Both the position numbers and the translations under genes were made by a program. Shown here piece after piece: positions 18,983 to 27,498 of a stretch of 64,000 bases of DNA (position 1 is its first letter; each line of letters opens with the position of its first letter). The notes beneath the pieces are model-generated. The model searched no databases. It saw nothing but the letters and a program-made list of their open reading frames with translations, and had not been told where the DNA came from. The stretch comes from Roseovarius sp. THAF27 (GTDB lineage: Bacteria; Pseudomonadota; Alphaproteobacteria; Rhodobacterales; Rhodobacteraceae): NCBI RefSeq assembly GCF_009363655.1, contig NZ_CP045393.1:1426001-1490000 (forward strand), written 5' to 3'.

Positions 18983-20251
18983 ATGAGCGCAGAGCCCGCG
19001 GAGAGTGCATCTGTCATCCATCGCAAGGCCAAGGTGGCCCGCGACGAATTCGACGCGCGTGAAATGTCGCCGTCCAAGGCGTTGCGGCTGGCCCTGGCCA
19101 AGGCGGCCTCGGCGCAGTTCGAACTGTCGCTTGTCGTGCGGATGGTCGAGCATGAAGGCGTGGCGCTGACCGGGATCGAATCCCTCGCCGGCGAGGACGG
19201 CCTGCTGATCCTGCTGGACGGTCTGGATGGTCCGCCCGGCGCGATCAAGCTGGACCTGCAGTTCGTGATGGCGCTGATCGAGGTGCAGCTCATGGGGGAG
19301 GTCCGGCAAGGCGCGGCGAAACCGCGCCCGTTTACCCCGACCGATGCGGCGATCGTCCAGCCTTTGATGAACGCGGTGCTGGAAGGGTATGCCGACCAGG
19401 TGGATGCGTGCGATCGGATGCCGCGGGCGGCGCGCTTCCGCTTTGGCGACCGGCTGGACAACGGGCGTGCCCTGGCGCTGGCGCTCTGGGCGCCGGACTA
19501 TGACCTTTACCGTCTGAACGTGGATTTCGGGCCGGGGGCGAAGACCGGCGTGATGGAACTGATCCTGCCCGAACGCCCGCCCGAGCCGGAGGCAGAGACG
19601 AATGACGGCACCACGCTGGCCCGCAAGCTGGAAGAGAACGCGATGAACGCGCCGGTGATGCTGGACGCGGTCCTGGCCCCGCTGCGCCTGCCGTTGAAGG
19701 AGATTTGCGGCTGGGCGCCGGGAACGCTTCTGAAGCTTTCGCCGGAGACCGTGACCGGCGCGCGGGTGATCGGGGCGAAAGGGCACAAGGTGGCGCCTGC
19801 GGCGCTGGGGCAGCTCAACGGGTTCCGCGCCGTGCGCATGGTGCTGAAATCCGAACCCGGGGATGATGTCGCCGAGCGCAGCGATGGGTCCGGCGGCTCT
19901 GCCATGCAGGAGGCGGGCGGTCGATCGAGTGGGGAGGGCGCGGCCGCGCCGGATCAGACGGATCTGCCCGATTATCCGGACGCGCCCGCATTGTCGGACC
20001 TGACGGATCTGCCCGATCTGCCTGGCCTGCCGGACCTGGATGACCTGCCGGACCTTGACGAAGGTGAGACCGACCTGCCGGAGTTGCCGGGACTTGATGA
20101 TGTCCGGGGGGAGCATGGCGAGGAGGACGGCGCACTGGACGCGCTGGTCGAGGAAGAGCTGGCCCGCGCCGCTGCGCGGTTCGAGGTCGAGGGGGAAGAC
20201 GACGACCTGCCGATGCCGGGCGGACCGAGCCTTGGCGCGCCGGTGACATGA
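18983..20251 (+). CDS. FliM/SpoA-like flagellar motor switch-type protein with DLPxL-rich tail
   Basis: About 422 aa. The N-terminal two-thirds resembles FliM core sequence (ALRLALAKAASAQFELSLVVRMVE), with a SpoA/FliN-like C-ring domain near residues 200-285 (LKEICGWAPGTLLKLSPETV). The C-terminal ~110 residues are acidic and repetitive, with about eight DLPDL/GLPDL-like units between residues 330 and 370, then an acidic helix. The ATG at 18983 lies 12 nt after AGGAAGGA; an ATG at 18938 is an alternative. No other flagellar gene is near. It may bind the C-ring or be a divergent secretion-ring component. Confidence 0.7.
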   Translation: MSAEPAESASVIHRKAKVARDEFDAREMSPSKALRLALAKAASAQFELSLVVRMVEHEGVALTGIESLAGEDGLLILLDGLDGPPGAIKLDLQFVMALIEVQLMGEVRQGAAKPRPFTPTDAAIVQPLMNAVLEGYADQVDACDRMPRAARFRFGDRLDNGRALALALWAPDYDLYRLNVDFGPGAKTGVMELILPERPPEPEAETNDGTTLARKLEENAMNAPVMLDAVLAPLRLPLKEICGWAPGTLLKLSPETVTGARVIGAKGHKVAPAALGQLNGFRAVRMVLKSEPGDDVAERSDGSGGSAMQEAGGRSSGEGAAAPDQTDLPDYPDAPALSDLTDLPDLPGLPDLDDLPDLDEGETDLPELPGLDDVRGEHGEEDGALDALVEEELARAAARFEVEGEDDDLPMPGGPSLGAPVT

Positions 20252-20562
20252 GACCCGCGGCGCTGTGTGGGCGAAGATTTGCGTCTGGACGCAGGCCCGC
20301 CGACCGTGCCGGATGCAAGGCGCCGCACCCAGAGGCGGACGCGGCCCGGACCCCCTTGCGGGGTGAGGCCGAGGGCCGATGGACGGCCCGACCAGGCGCG
20401 CCTGCGCCCAAAACGTTAGCGGGATCGAGCCGGAACCGGGAAAAACCAGCTTTTCCTGGGTCGGCATGCTTCTATTGAGGTGACGGTTCATGCTATGGTT
20501 GTGGCGCGAGGCCTGCGGTCATGTCGACCGGACGCGGCAGGCCGCCACTGGGAGGAGTTGCC
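20252..20562. other. Intergenic region, one weak hairpin
   Basis: 311 nt with no convincing gene. A hairpin CCGGGAAAA/TTTTCCTGG (20436-20459, one G-U pair, 6-nt loop) could end the upstream transcript. The 3' part should hold the promoter of the small downstream gene. Nothing else recognised. Confidence 0.4.
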
Positions 20563-20772
20563 ATGACAAAGTTATCTCAGGAGATCAAGCAATTGCACCG
20601 TCAGATTCTGGATCTGAGCGAAGGTGAACGGTACCGTCTGCAGCCGCGCCTGGCAGGGCTTCTGGGGCAGATGCGCCACGCCGGAGAGCCGGTGCCCGCC
20701 GCGATGCAGCGTCTGAACGAGACGCTTCTGGATGAGGCGATTGAGGCACAGTTCGAGAATATGCCTGTCTGA
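20563..20772 (+). CDS. Small helical hypothetical protein
   Basis: 69 aa (MTKLSQEIKQLHRQILDLSE...), predicted almost wholly helical, with no signal or membrane segment. GGGAGGAG lies 7 nt before the ATG at 20563, which is better supported than the in-frame ATG at 20521. I do not recognise a family. It precedes the FadJ-like gene by 93 nt on the same strand and may share its transcript. Confidence 0.6.
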   Translation: MTKLSQEIKQLHRQILDLSEGERYRLQPRLAGLLGQMRHAGEPVPAAMQRLNETLLDEAIEAQFENMPV

Positions 20773-20865
20773 ACCGCGTCCAAGTGGCTCAAATCATTTG
20801 CATATAGCTGGTGCCGCGCTGTCTAGTGGCGGCAGTCTTCAAGTTGCCACGGGGCGCAAAGAGCC

Positions 20866-22905
20866 GTGTCCGAAGTGAATTATGAGGTGGCCGATGGCGT
20901 CGCCGTCCTGCGGCTGGCGCGGGGCGAGGCCAATGCCCTGTCTCCCGAGATGCGCGCGGGGCTGGCCGCCGCGCTGAGCCGTGCCGCGGAAGATGCAGAG
21001 GTGCGGGCGGTCGTTTTGACCGGAGCCGGGGGCACGTTCAGCTCGGGTGTCGACTTGGCGGAATACGACGGCCCGTTGGCGCCCCCATGGCTTGACGTTC
21101 TGACACAGCGGATCGAGACCCATTCCAAGCCGGTGATAGCGGCGCTGGAGGGCAGCGCACTGGGGGCGGCGTTCGAGCTGGCGCTGGCGTGTCACGCGCG
21201 GGTCGCGCGGGCGGGAAGCCGCGTCGCCTTGCCCGAAGTCGGGCTTGGCATGATGCCGAGCGGCGGCAGCACGCAACGCCTGCCGCGTTTGCTGGGGGCA
21301 CAGGCGGCGCTGGAATTCCTTTTGACGGGACGGTCGGTCGCGGTGGAAGAGCCACGGCTGGCCAAACTTTTCGCAGAGGTGACGACGGAGGCGCCGCTGG
21401 AGGCCGCGCTGAGCATCGCGCGGCGCTTTGCGCAGGCGCCGGATTTCGCGCGTGTCTGGCAGATAGAGCGGGGATTCTCAGATCCGGCCGCCTATCGCCG
21501 GGCCGTGACCGAGGTGGCCGCAAGGATCGACACGCGCGACAGCGCCGAAGCCGATATCGTCCGCTGCGTCGAGGCGGCGCAGCTGTTGCCGTATGCGCAG
21601 GGGCTGCAGTTCGAGGCCGCGACCTTCGAGGCGCGCCTGACGCGTGCCGACGCGCGGGCGGCCCGGCATCTTTACGCCGCGGAACGGCGGGCCGGTGTCT
21701 GGCTCGAAGCGCAGCAGGGCACGGCGCGGCAGATCAAGACAGTGGTGCTGGTGGGGTCCGATCCGGTGTTGCCGGAGCTGGCGGTCCATGCGCTGGACAA
21801 CGACCGGCGCGTGGCCATCCTGGCGGCCGGCCCGGCAGGCGAGGCGATGACGGCACGCGCGCGGGCGGTCTATGAAGGCGCGGTGGCGCGCAAGCGCATG
21901 ACCGAGGCCGAGCGCGACGCGCGGCTGGCCCAGCTGAGCCACGGCGGCGATCCGGCGGTCCTGATGGCGGCGGATTTGGTCCTGGATGGCGGTGGCGGCG
22001 ATGTCGGGGGATATCCGGTGCGCAAGGGCGCGGTCTGGTGCCTTGTATCGGGACGCGACCGAGCGGCATCGCGCCGGGCGCAACTGGGGCAGGGGGTTCC
22101 GGTGCTGGCGCTGCGCGCCTATCGCCCCGCGCATGTGCGCCCGCTGGTCGAACTCGCGGTGCCGGAGACCGCGGACCCGGACGCGGTGATGACGGTGAGG
22201 CAGTATTTTGCCGGGGCCGATCGCTGCGTAGTACGCAGTGCGGACCGGCCCGGGATGCTTGGCCACCGCCTGATGGGGGCGGTGCAGCGGGCGGCGCTGG
22301 CGCTGATGCGGGCCGGGGCCCCGGCGGAGGCGGTCGAGGCGGCGGCGCGCAGGTTCGGATTTGCGCGCGGGCCGCTGGAACTGGTCGAGGTGGACGGGAT
22401 CGGCGTGACCGTGGCGCGATTGCGGCGGATCTTCGGCGGCGTGCCGGAACTGGCGTTGCTGGACGCCCGAGCCGACGCCGTAGCCGCCGGCAAGACGCCC
22501 GGCCAAGGCTTTTACGCATCGCACGGGCAGGTGCTGGTGCCCGATCCGGGGCTGGCTGACTGGGTAGGGGCATGGCGCGAGGGGCAGCGCGATCTGCCCG
22601 ATCTTCCGGACGTGCCTCTGGACGTGGCGCTGCACGCCGCGATCCTGGCCGAAACCGGGCGGATGCTGGAGGACGGGACCGCTGCGCGCGCCTCGGATAT
22701 CGACCTGTGCATGGTGCGGGGCTATGGGTTTGACGCAACGCGGGGCGGTCCGATCCTGGTGGCGGATGCGGACGGGCTGTTGCGCTACCTACGGGCCATG
22801 AAGGCGCTTATGCCGCTTGCCCCGGCGCTGTGGACACCGCCCGTTGAGCTGGAGGAGATGGTCAAGTACGGTCGGCGGTTCTTCGGCACCGGCCCCAGGC
22901 CCTAG
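20866..22905 (+). CDS. FadJ/FadB-like enoyl-CoA hydratase with degenerate 3-hydroxyacyl-CoA dehydrogenase half
   Basis: A 679-aa protein, GTG start, with the layout of the beta-oxidation multifunctional enzyme. The N-terminal crotonase domain (1-190) keeps both catalytic glutamates: Glu104 in AAFELALAC and Glu124 in ALPEVGLG. The dehydrogenase half (about 290 onward) is altered. The NAD-binding loop reads VLVGSDPVLPE instead of GxGxxG. The catalytic His of the HFFSP block is Arg417 (ALRAYRPAHVRPLVE), and the Asn of GFxxNR is His467 (GMLGHR); Glu429 remains. So hydratase/isomerase activity is likely and NAD-dependent oxidation unlikely. Orphan gene with no thiolase beside it. Confidence 0.85.
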   Translation: MSEVNYEVADGVAVLRLARGEANALSPEMRAGLAAALSRAAEDAEVRAVVLTGAGGTFSSGVDLAEYDGPLAPPWLDVLTQRIETHSKPVIAALEGSALGAAFELALACHARVARAGSRVALPEVGLGMMPSGGSTQRLPRLLGAQAALEFLLTGRSVAVEEPRLAKLFAEVTTEAPLEAALSIARRFAQAPDFARVWQIERGFSDPAAYRRAVTEVAARIDTRDSAEADIVRCVEAAQLLPYAQGLQFEAATFEARLTRADARAARHLYAAERRAGVWLEAQQGTARQIKTVVLVGSDPVLPELAVHALDNDRRVAILAAGPAGEAMTARARAVYEGAVARKRMTEAERDARLAQLSHGGDPAVLMAADLVLDGGGGDVGGYPVRKGAVWCLVSGRDRAASRRAQLGQGVPVLALRAYRPAHVRPLVELAVPETADPDAVMTVRQYFAGADRCVVRSADRPGMLGHRLMGAVQRAALALMRAGAPAEAVEAAARRFGFARGPLELVEVDGIGVTVARLRRIFGGVPELALLDARADAVAAGKTPGQGFYASHGQVLVPDPGLADWVGAWREGQRDLPDLPDVPLDVALHAAILAETGRMLEDGTAARASDIDLCMVRGYGFDATRGGPILVADADGLLRYLRAMKALMPLAPALWTPPVELEEMVKYGRRFFGTGPRP

Positions 22906-23117
22906 CCAAGGGTGATCCCGAGGATTACCAGCATCAGGCCTATGACCGACAGGAACAAGGCACCCGTGTTGACCGGCAGAATGCGCTGCAGGGCGGCGCG
23001 CAGCTCTTCATCGGACAGGCCCGCGCGGCGGGCGCGGACCACGCGCAGGATGCACCATACCAGCAGGGCGAGGCCGGCCAGCGTGACTGCGGCTCCGAGC
23101 CAGATCAGAATTTCCAT
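22902..23117 (-). CDS. Small two-helix membrane protein
   Basis: 71 aa with an N-terminal hydrophobic helix (MEILIWLGAAVTLAGLALLVW), a basic cytoplasmic stretch (RVVRARRAGLSDEELRAALQR) and a C-terminal helix (TGALFLSVIGLMLVILGITLG). It looks like the small conserved Rhodobacterales membrane proteins of unknown role. The ATG at 23117 is chosen because the signal/TM helix begins there. Its stop codon overlaps the end of the convergent FadJ-like gene. Confidence 0.7.
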   Translation of the reverse strand: MEILIWLGAAVTLAGLALLVWCILRVVRARRAGLSDEELRAALQRILPVNTGALFLSVIGLMLVILGITLG

Positions 23118-23264
23118 CAGGGGTCTCCGCGTTGGTCTTGCCGGTGCCGTTTCGGGTAGCGCATCGCGCCCCGGGTCGCAAGGCGCAGGGTGCGAAAACG
23201 GGCTTGCGGGGCCGGGGGCGCGCTTGTAGTCAGGGGGCCATCCCCCGGACCTTGGAGAGCCGTC

Positions 23265-23534
23265 ATGGACGATCAGATTCCGCAAAGCAGCGCCGACAGC
23301 AGCTATCGTGTCACCGCCGACGAGCTGCGCCAGTTCATCGAACGCTTCGAACGGCTGGAGCAGGAGAAAAAGGACATCGCCGAACAGCAGAAAGAGGTGA
23401 TGGCCGAGGCCAAGGCGCGCGGATACGACACCAAGGTGATGCGCAAGGTGATCGCGCTGCGCAAGCGCGACAAGGACGATATCGCCGAGGAAGAGGCGGT
23501 CCTGGAGATGTACAAGGAAGCGCTGGGGATGTGA
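23265..23534 (+). CDS. DUF2312 (UPF0335) family protein
   Basis: 89 aa, matching the alphaproteobacterial UPF0335/DUF2312 family: VTADELRQFIERFERLEQEKKDIAEQQKEVM split over residues 16-46, followed by EAKARGYDTKVMRKVIALRKRD and an acidic end. It is largely helical and coiled-coil prone. The family has been compared with DNA-binding GapR-like proteins; I treat that as family knowledge and cannot test it here. Start fixed by TTGGAGAG upstream of the ATG at 23265. Confidence 0.9.
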   Translation: MDDQIPQSSADSSYRVTADELRQFIERFERLEQEKKDIAEQQKEVMAEAKARGYDTKVMRKVIALRKRDKDDIAEEEAVLEMYKEALGM

Positions 23535-23576
23535 GCCGGCCCGCGTTCAGGCCGGCATGCGTGGGTTGGCACCCAC
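23535..23576. terminator. Two hairpins between convergent genes
   Basis: GCCGGCC (23535-23541) pairs with GGCCGGC (23550-23556 region), then GTGGGT (23561-23566) pairs with ACCCAC (23571-23576) around TGGC. They sit between DUF2312 (+) and a leftward gene. No T-run, so a Rho-independent role is uncertain. Confidence 0.4.
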
Positions 23577-23603
23577 CCTACGGGATACGGCGCCGGTCCG
23601 CGT

Positions 23604-24479
23604 CTATGGCGCGATGAACTGGACGCCCTGGATGCGCTCGATTTCGTAGACGTCTTCGTCGTAGGCCTCGGACAGGGTGTCGACCAGTTCCGCCGTCCAG
23701 CCGGGCAGGTCGAGCTCTTCCTCGATCTCTTCGTCCTTCACGAACTTGTCCAGAAAGGCGGAGATGACCCGGCGCTTCTGGATCTCGGTCATGCCGGGAT
23801 GCGACGCGAGGTAGGTCTCGAACCGTTTCATGCCCGCAGACGTCATGATTTCCTGAAGCAGCGCGAATTCGCCTTCGAATTGGGCGTGGGGATCGAGCCC
23901 CGCCATCTCGCGCACGACCTGTGACCAGATCAGGGGGCTGTCCTCGTTGCACCAGACGGTGATGGGCATTTCGGGGAAGGTGCGCCGGAAGCGCGCGATG
24001 GTTTCGGACCACCGGAATGCCGAAGGCTCCACGCCGTTCAGGAAATCGGCCATCGTGTCATGCGGCGTTTTCGCGAAAAGCGCGGGCAGATGGGTCGCGG
24101 GATCGCGCAGGCCGAGGAAGAGTTCGAGCTGATCGTTGGCGAAAATCTCCTGGAAGGCCGCGATCCGCGTTTCGGCGGCGGGATAGAACATGCCCTGGCC
24201 CACGGCCATCTTGGGCGTGCCGAAAAAGGCTTGGTTCGACAGGACGAGCCGGTCAGTGCCCGGATCGTGGTCGACCGCGGCCAGCACCTCGTTGCGCGTC
24301 TCGGCGGTGAGTCCTCTATCGGACACGGTGTTGAGGATATCCCGCAAAAGCTTGCGATAGGATTTCGGATCGGGGACGTCGGTGCCGATTTCGGCCAGCA
24401 TCTCGCGGTTCGCCATCAACGTCTCGATCAGGCGATCCTCGTCCGTCATATGCGCCCCGGCGTGGATAACCACTTGCAT
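23604..24479 (-). CDS. Conserved hypothetical protein of Rhodobacterales type
   Basis: A 291-aa soluble protein without signal peptide. The start MQVVIHAGAHMTDEDRLIETL and the blocks LSNQAFFGTPKMAVGQGMFYP, LFLGLRDPATHLPALF and ITVWCNEDSPLIWSQVVREM have the feel of a sulfotransferase-like alpha/beta fold, but no PAPS P-loop (PKxGTTW type) is present. The C-terminal region (FLDKFVKDEEIEEELDLPGW) is acidic. I recall similar uncharacterised proteins across Rhodobacteraceae and know of no assigned function. It stands alone, leftward, just before the tRNA-Thr gene. Confidence 0.7.
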   Translation of the reverse strand: MQVVIHAGAHMTDEDRLIETLMANREMLAEIGTDVPDPKSYRKLLRDILNTVSDRGLTAETRNEVLAAVDHDPGTDRLVLSNQAFFGTPKMAVGQGMFYPAAETRIAAFQEIFANDQLELFLGLRDPATHLPALFAKTPHDTMADFLNGVEPSAFRWSETIARFRRTFPEMPITVWCNEDSPLIWSQVVREMAGLDPHAQFEGEFALLQEIMTSAGMKRFETYLASHPGMTEIQKRRVISAFLDKFVKDEEIEEELDLPGWTAELVDTLSEAYDEDVYEIERIQGVQFIAP

Positions 24480-24618
24480 TCTGTCACTTTCCGGTCATGA
24501 GCGTGCCGCCGCAATATAGAGGCTTTTGCGTGCAGTTAAACCGCTTTCGGCACCGTGCAGGGGACCGCAAGATTTCGTCTTGCGGTTCGTGCCCGGGATG
24601 CGTAATCAGACCGTCAGT

Positions 24619-24694
24619 GCCCCTATAGCTCAGCTGGTAGAGCAACTGATTTGTAATCAGTAGGTCCGCGGTTCGAGTCCGTGTGGGGGCACCA
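24619..24694 (+). tRNA. tRNA-Thr (TGT anticodon)
   Basis: 76 nt including an encoded CCA. Acceptor stem GCCCCTA pairs with TGGGGGC, the D arm contains AGCTCAGCTGGTAGAGC, the anticodon stem ACTGA/TCAGT encloses TTTGTAA with anticodon TGT, and the T arm contains GGTTCGAGTCC. It reads ACA (and, if modified, other ACN) codons. Confidence 0.97.
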
Positions 24695-24841
24695 TTTTCC
24701 CGATCAACACCGACTTGGGCCGCTTCAGGCTTTTCAGGACGCGGGTTTCCTTCGCATACGAACCTTCCCTCGGCCCCCAGCGCACTTAAACTGGCGGTCC
24801 TGGCCGAGCCATCGGGTTGCCGTCTGTCGGTCAAGTCGCTT

Positions 24842-25417
24842 TTATCGCAGGCCTTCGCGGGCGATGACGCGGGAGACGTCGAGGACCAGCTGGCCTCGGG
24901 CGCGGGCAAGCGCGGGGGTGCCGCCCTCGAGATCATAGGGCACCGCAAGCTCGAAGATGCCCGAGCGTTCGCGGCGGCCGTCGAGAACGCCGACGAAATA
25001 CTGACCCGATCCGCGGAAGTTGCCATCGGCCCCCGCCACCAGGCTTTCGAAGCGCACTTCGAGGCGCGCGTCGGGCAGTTCCTCGAACGGCCAGGGCTCG
25101 GACGCGACACGGGCGCCGGAAAGCCGCGCAAGGTTGCGCGCGATCTCGAGCGCCACGGCGCGTTCCGGTGCGTCCGCCCAGCGGACATTCGCGTCGGTCA
25201 CAAGCTTGCCGTCCTCATCCTCGACCGCGATTTCATCGGCCGCGGCATAGGCGGGCAGCGACACCTCGCGCACCTCGACCGTTCGGAACGAGATGCGGAT
25301 CGTGTCGGCGACCTGGGGCGCGGCCACCGGGTAAAGATCGGCGGAGGGGCCGCCACAGGCGGCGGCCAGCGCGGTCATGGCGGCAAGGGCGAAGGGTCGG
25401 ATACGGGTCATGGTCAT
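24842..25417 (-). CDS. pqiC: PqiC-type outer-membrane lipoprotein
   Basis: 191 aa with signal peptide and lipobox LAAAC, so Cys21 is probably lipidated. The rest fits the ABC-type transport auxiliary lipoprotein (PqiC/DUF330) fold: short beta-strand segments such as DTIRISFRTVEVREVSLPAY and DARLEVRFESLVAGADG. In E. coli, PqiC forms the outer-membrane end of the PqiB tunnel for lipid movement. Its ATG at 25417 overlaps the pqiB stop (ATGA). Last gene of the pqiA-pqiA-pqiB-pqiC operon. Confidence 0.85.
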   Translation of the reverse strand: MTMTRIRPFALAAMTALAAACGGPSADLYPVAAPQVADTIRISFRTVEVREVSLPAYAAADEIAVEDEDGKLVTDANVRWADAPERAVALEIARNLARLSGARVASEPWPFEELPDARLEVRFESLVAGADGNFRGSGQYFVGVLDGRRERSGIFELAVPYDLEGGTPALARARGQLVLDVSRVIAREGLR

Positions 25418-27498
25418 CTTCCTCGGATAAGCGCGCTGGGGTTGCGTTCCAGCATTCGGGCCAGCGACGTCAGGGCATCCGCTGCCTGCGAGATGTCCCG
25501 CAGGGCGGCCTGGGCCTCGCGGCTGAGCGTGTCGCCCTTGTTGTAGCCGGCGATCGTCACGCTGGCCTGATTCAGGACATTGCCGAGACGCTCGACCAAT
25601 GCCGGCAGGTCCTCGGCCGAGGTGGCCACCGCATCGGCGGCGTCACGGGCCGAGCCCAGCGTGGCGTTCAGGTTCTCGACCGCGCCGCCCTCGCGCAGTT
25701 CGGCCAGGGTGGCGTTGATCTCGTTCAGGGCCGCGCCCAAGTCGGCGGGCAGCTGGCGTGCTGCGTCGGTGTCGAGAATGGCCTCGGCCGAGGCGGCCAG
25801 TTCGGTCAGCTGGTCGGCCAGTTCCTCGACCGGAAGCGCTTCGGCCTTGGCGGCCACGGCCTCGATCTGTTCGACGAGGGCGGGGATGCCTTCGACCGAG
25901 GTGCTGACCCCGTTGGCGGCCTCCGCGGCGGCATCGACGGCGGCAACGAGGCGCTCCGTCAGTTCGGTTTCCTCGATATCCGCCAGCAGCGACTCGAGCC
26001 GGGTGGCGGACGCGTTGAGGGCGACGGGAATGTTCTTCACTTCCTCGGAGGCGACGATTCCGCGAATCTCGGACAGGATCGCACGCACCTCGCCAGGGGT
26101 TTCCTGAAGATCCTCGTTGGCCACTAGGGCCTGGGCGCTGTCGAGAAAGTCGATCGCGCTTCCCAGAAGTTCCTCGATCGGCAGGTTGTTGATGCGGGTG
26201 ACCACGCCCTCGACCGTGGCGGCGGCGTCGATGATGTCGCTTTCCGTGGTCGGAATGTTCAGCAGGCCGGCCTGGGACGTGTCGGGTGTCACGGGTTCGG
26301 CGTCGTCGACCTGGGTGAGGTCGACCTTGAGCCCGCCGGTCAGGATGCTGGCATTGGTCAGGCGGGCCCGCAGGCCGTTTTCGATCCGCTCTTGCAGGAA
26401 GGCGCGGGCGGATTCCGGCGTGACATCGTCTTGCAGCCCGAGGCGGGCGGGCTGGATCGCCATCACGACACTGAGGCGCACGCGGCTGTCGCCAAATTGC
26501 TCTTCGTCGATGACGCCGAGGACGTTTTGCACCTCGCCGATCTTCAGCCCGTTGATCTCGACCGGGGCGTCGACGGCAAGGCCGGACACGTTCTCGTCAA
26601 AGACGACGCGAACCTCCAACGTCTCGACCTCGCTGGCCTGGAAGAGGCTGTTGCGGGCCTCGGCTTCGGACGCGTAGACCTCGAAGACGGTGCCGTTGGA
26701 GACGGGATCGCCGCCTGACACGAACGTGTCGAAGGTGAGACCGCCGCTGACCAGCGTGGCGAGCGAGGAAAAGTCGATCTCGGCGCCCTGGGGGCCGACG
26801 GAAAAGGTAAAGCCCGAGGTTTCCCAGAAGCGGCTGGCGCTGGAGATGAGGCGGGTGTGCTCTTCGTAGATCAGGGCCTCGGCCACGGCGTAGTTGCCCT
26901 GTGGCGAGATGCTGGCCTTGCCGACGCGGCCCACTTCGATGCCGCGGAATGTGATCGGGCTGTCATCGGTCATCTTTCCCTCGGGCGTGGTCCGCAGCAC
27001 GATCTCGAGGCCACCGCCGCCGGCCCGGAAGAGCGGCGCGTCGGCAAGCCCGTCGAAGCGGGTCTGAGGCGTGCCCGGCTTGCTGTCCCACGTGCCCTCG
27101 ATGTAGACGCCCGACAGGACGGTATCGAGCCCCGTCACCCCGCGCGCCGTAACCTCGGGGCGGACGATCCAGAAACTGGCGGACACGTCGATGAAGTCGG
27201 CCACGTCCTTGTCGACGCGCACGGCGGCCACGACCGCCTCGAGGTCCTTGGAAAAGCGGACCTCCTCGACAATGCCGACGGCCACGTCGCGATAGCGCAA
27301 TTCGGTTTCGCGCTCGGCGATGCCGGCACCGTTCTCGAACACGATCTCGATCACGGGGCCACGCTCGCTGTAGGTCTGCCAGGCGACGGCAAGGGCGATC
27401 ACGATGGCGAGCAGCGGGATGATCCACACGATCGAGACACGGCTGAGCCGCGGCTTGCTCTGTTTATCGACCTGAACGGGGGGCGGTGTCTCACTCAT
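25414..27498 (-). CDS. pqiB: PqiB-type MCE-domain lipid-transport protein
   Basis: A 694-aa periplasmic protein with one N-terminal membrane anchor (IVWIIPLLAIVIALAVAW). Three MCE repeats follow, beginning near residues 45 (GPVIEIVFENGAGI), 160 (GLEIVLRTTPEGK) and 285 (TLEVRVVFDENVSG). The C-terminal ~270 residues are helical and Ala/Leu/Glu rich, matching the coiled-coil needle of PqiB, and are longer than the E. coli counterpart. It should span the periplasm between the PqiA inner-membrane proteins and PqiC. Start and stop overlap the neighbours, indicating tight translational coupling. Confidence 0.93.
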   Translation of the reverse strand: MSETPPPVQVDKQSKPRLSRVSIVWIIPLLAIVIALAVAWQTYSERGPVIEIVFENGAGIAERETELRYRDVAVGIVEEVRFSKDLEAVVAAVRVDKDVADFIDVSASFWIVRPEVTARGVTGLDTVLSGVYIEGTWDSKPGTPQTRFDGLADAPLFRAGGGGLEIVLRTTPEGKMTDDSPITFRGIEVGRVGKASISPQGNYAVAEALIYEEHTRLISSASRFWETSGFTFSVGPQGAEIDFSSLATLVSGGLTFDTFVSGGDPVSNGTVFEVYASEAEARNSLFQASEVETLEVRVVFDENVSGLAVDAPVEINGLKIGEVQNVLGVIDEEQFGDSRVRLSVVMAIQPARLGLQDDVTPESARAFLQERIENGLRARLTNASILTGGLKVDLTQVDDAEPVTPDTSQAGLLNIPTTESDIIDAAATVEGVVTRINNLPIEELLGSAIDFLDSAQALVANEDLQETPGEVRAILSEIRGIVASEEVKNIPVALNASATRLESLLADIEETELTERLVAAVDAAAEAANGVSTSVEGIPALVEQIEAVAAKAEALPVEELADQLTELAASAEAILDTDAARQLPADLGAALNEINATLAELREGGAVENLNATLGSARDAADAVATSAEDLPALVERLGNVLNQASVTIAGYNKGDTLSREAQAALRDISQAADALTSLARMLERNPSALIRGR

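Noticed and set aside
19972..20328. Minus-strand Ser/Arg-rich frame opposite the FliM-like tail
   Set aside because: Its repeats are only the complement of the DLPxL repeat in the real gene.
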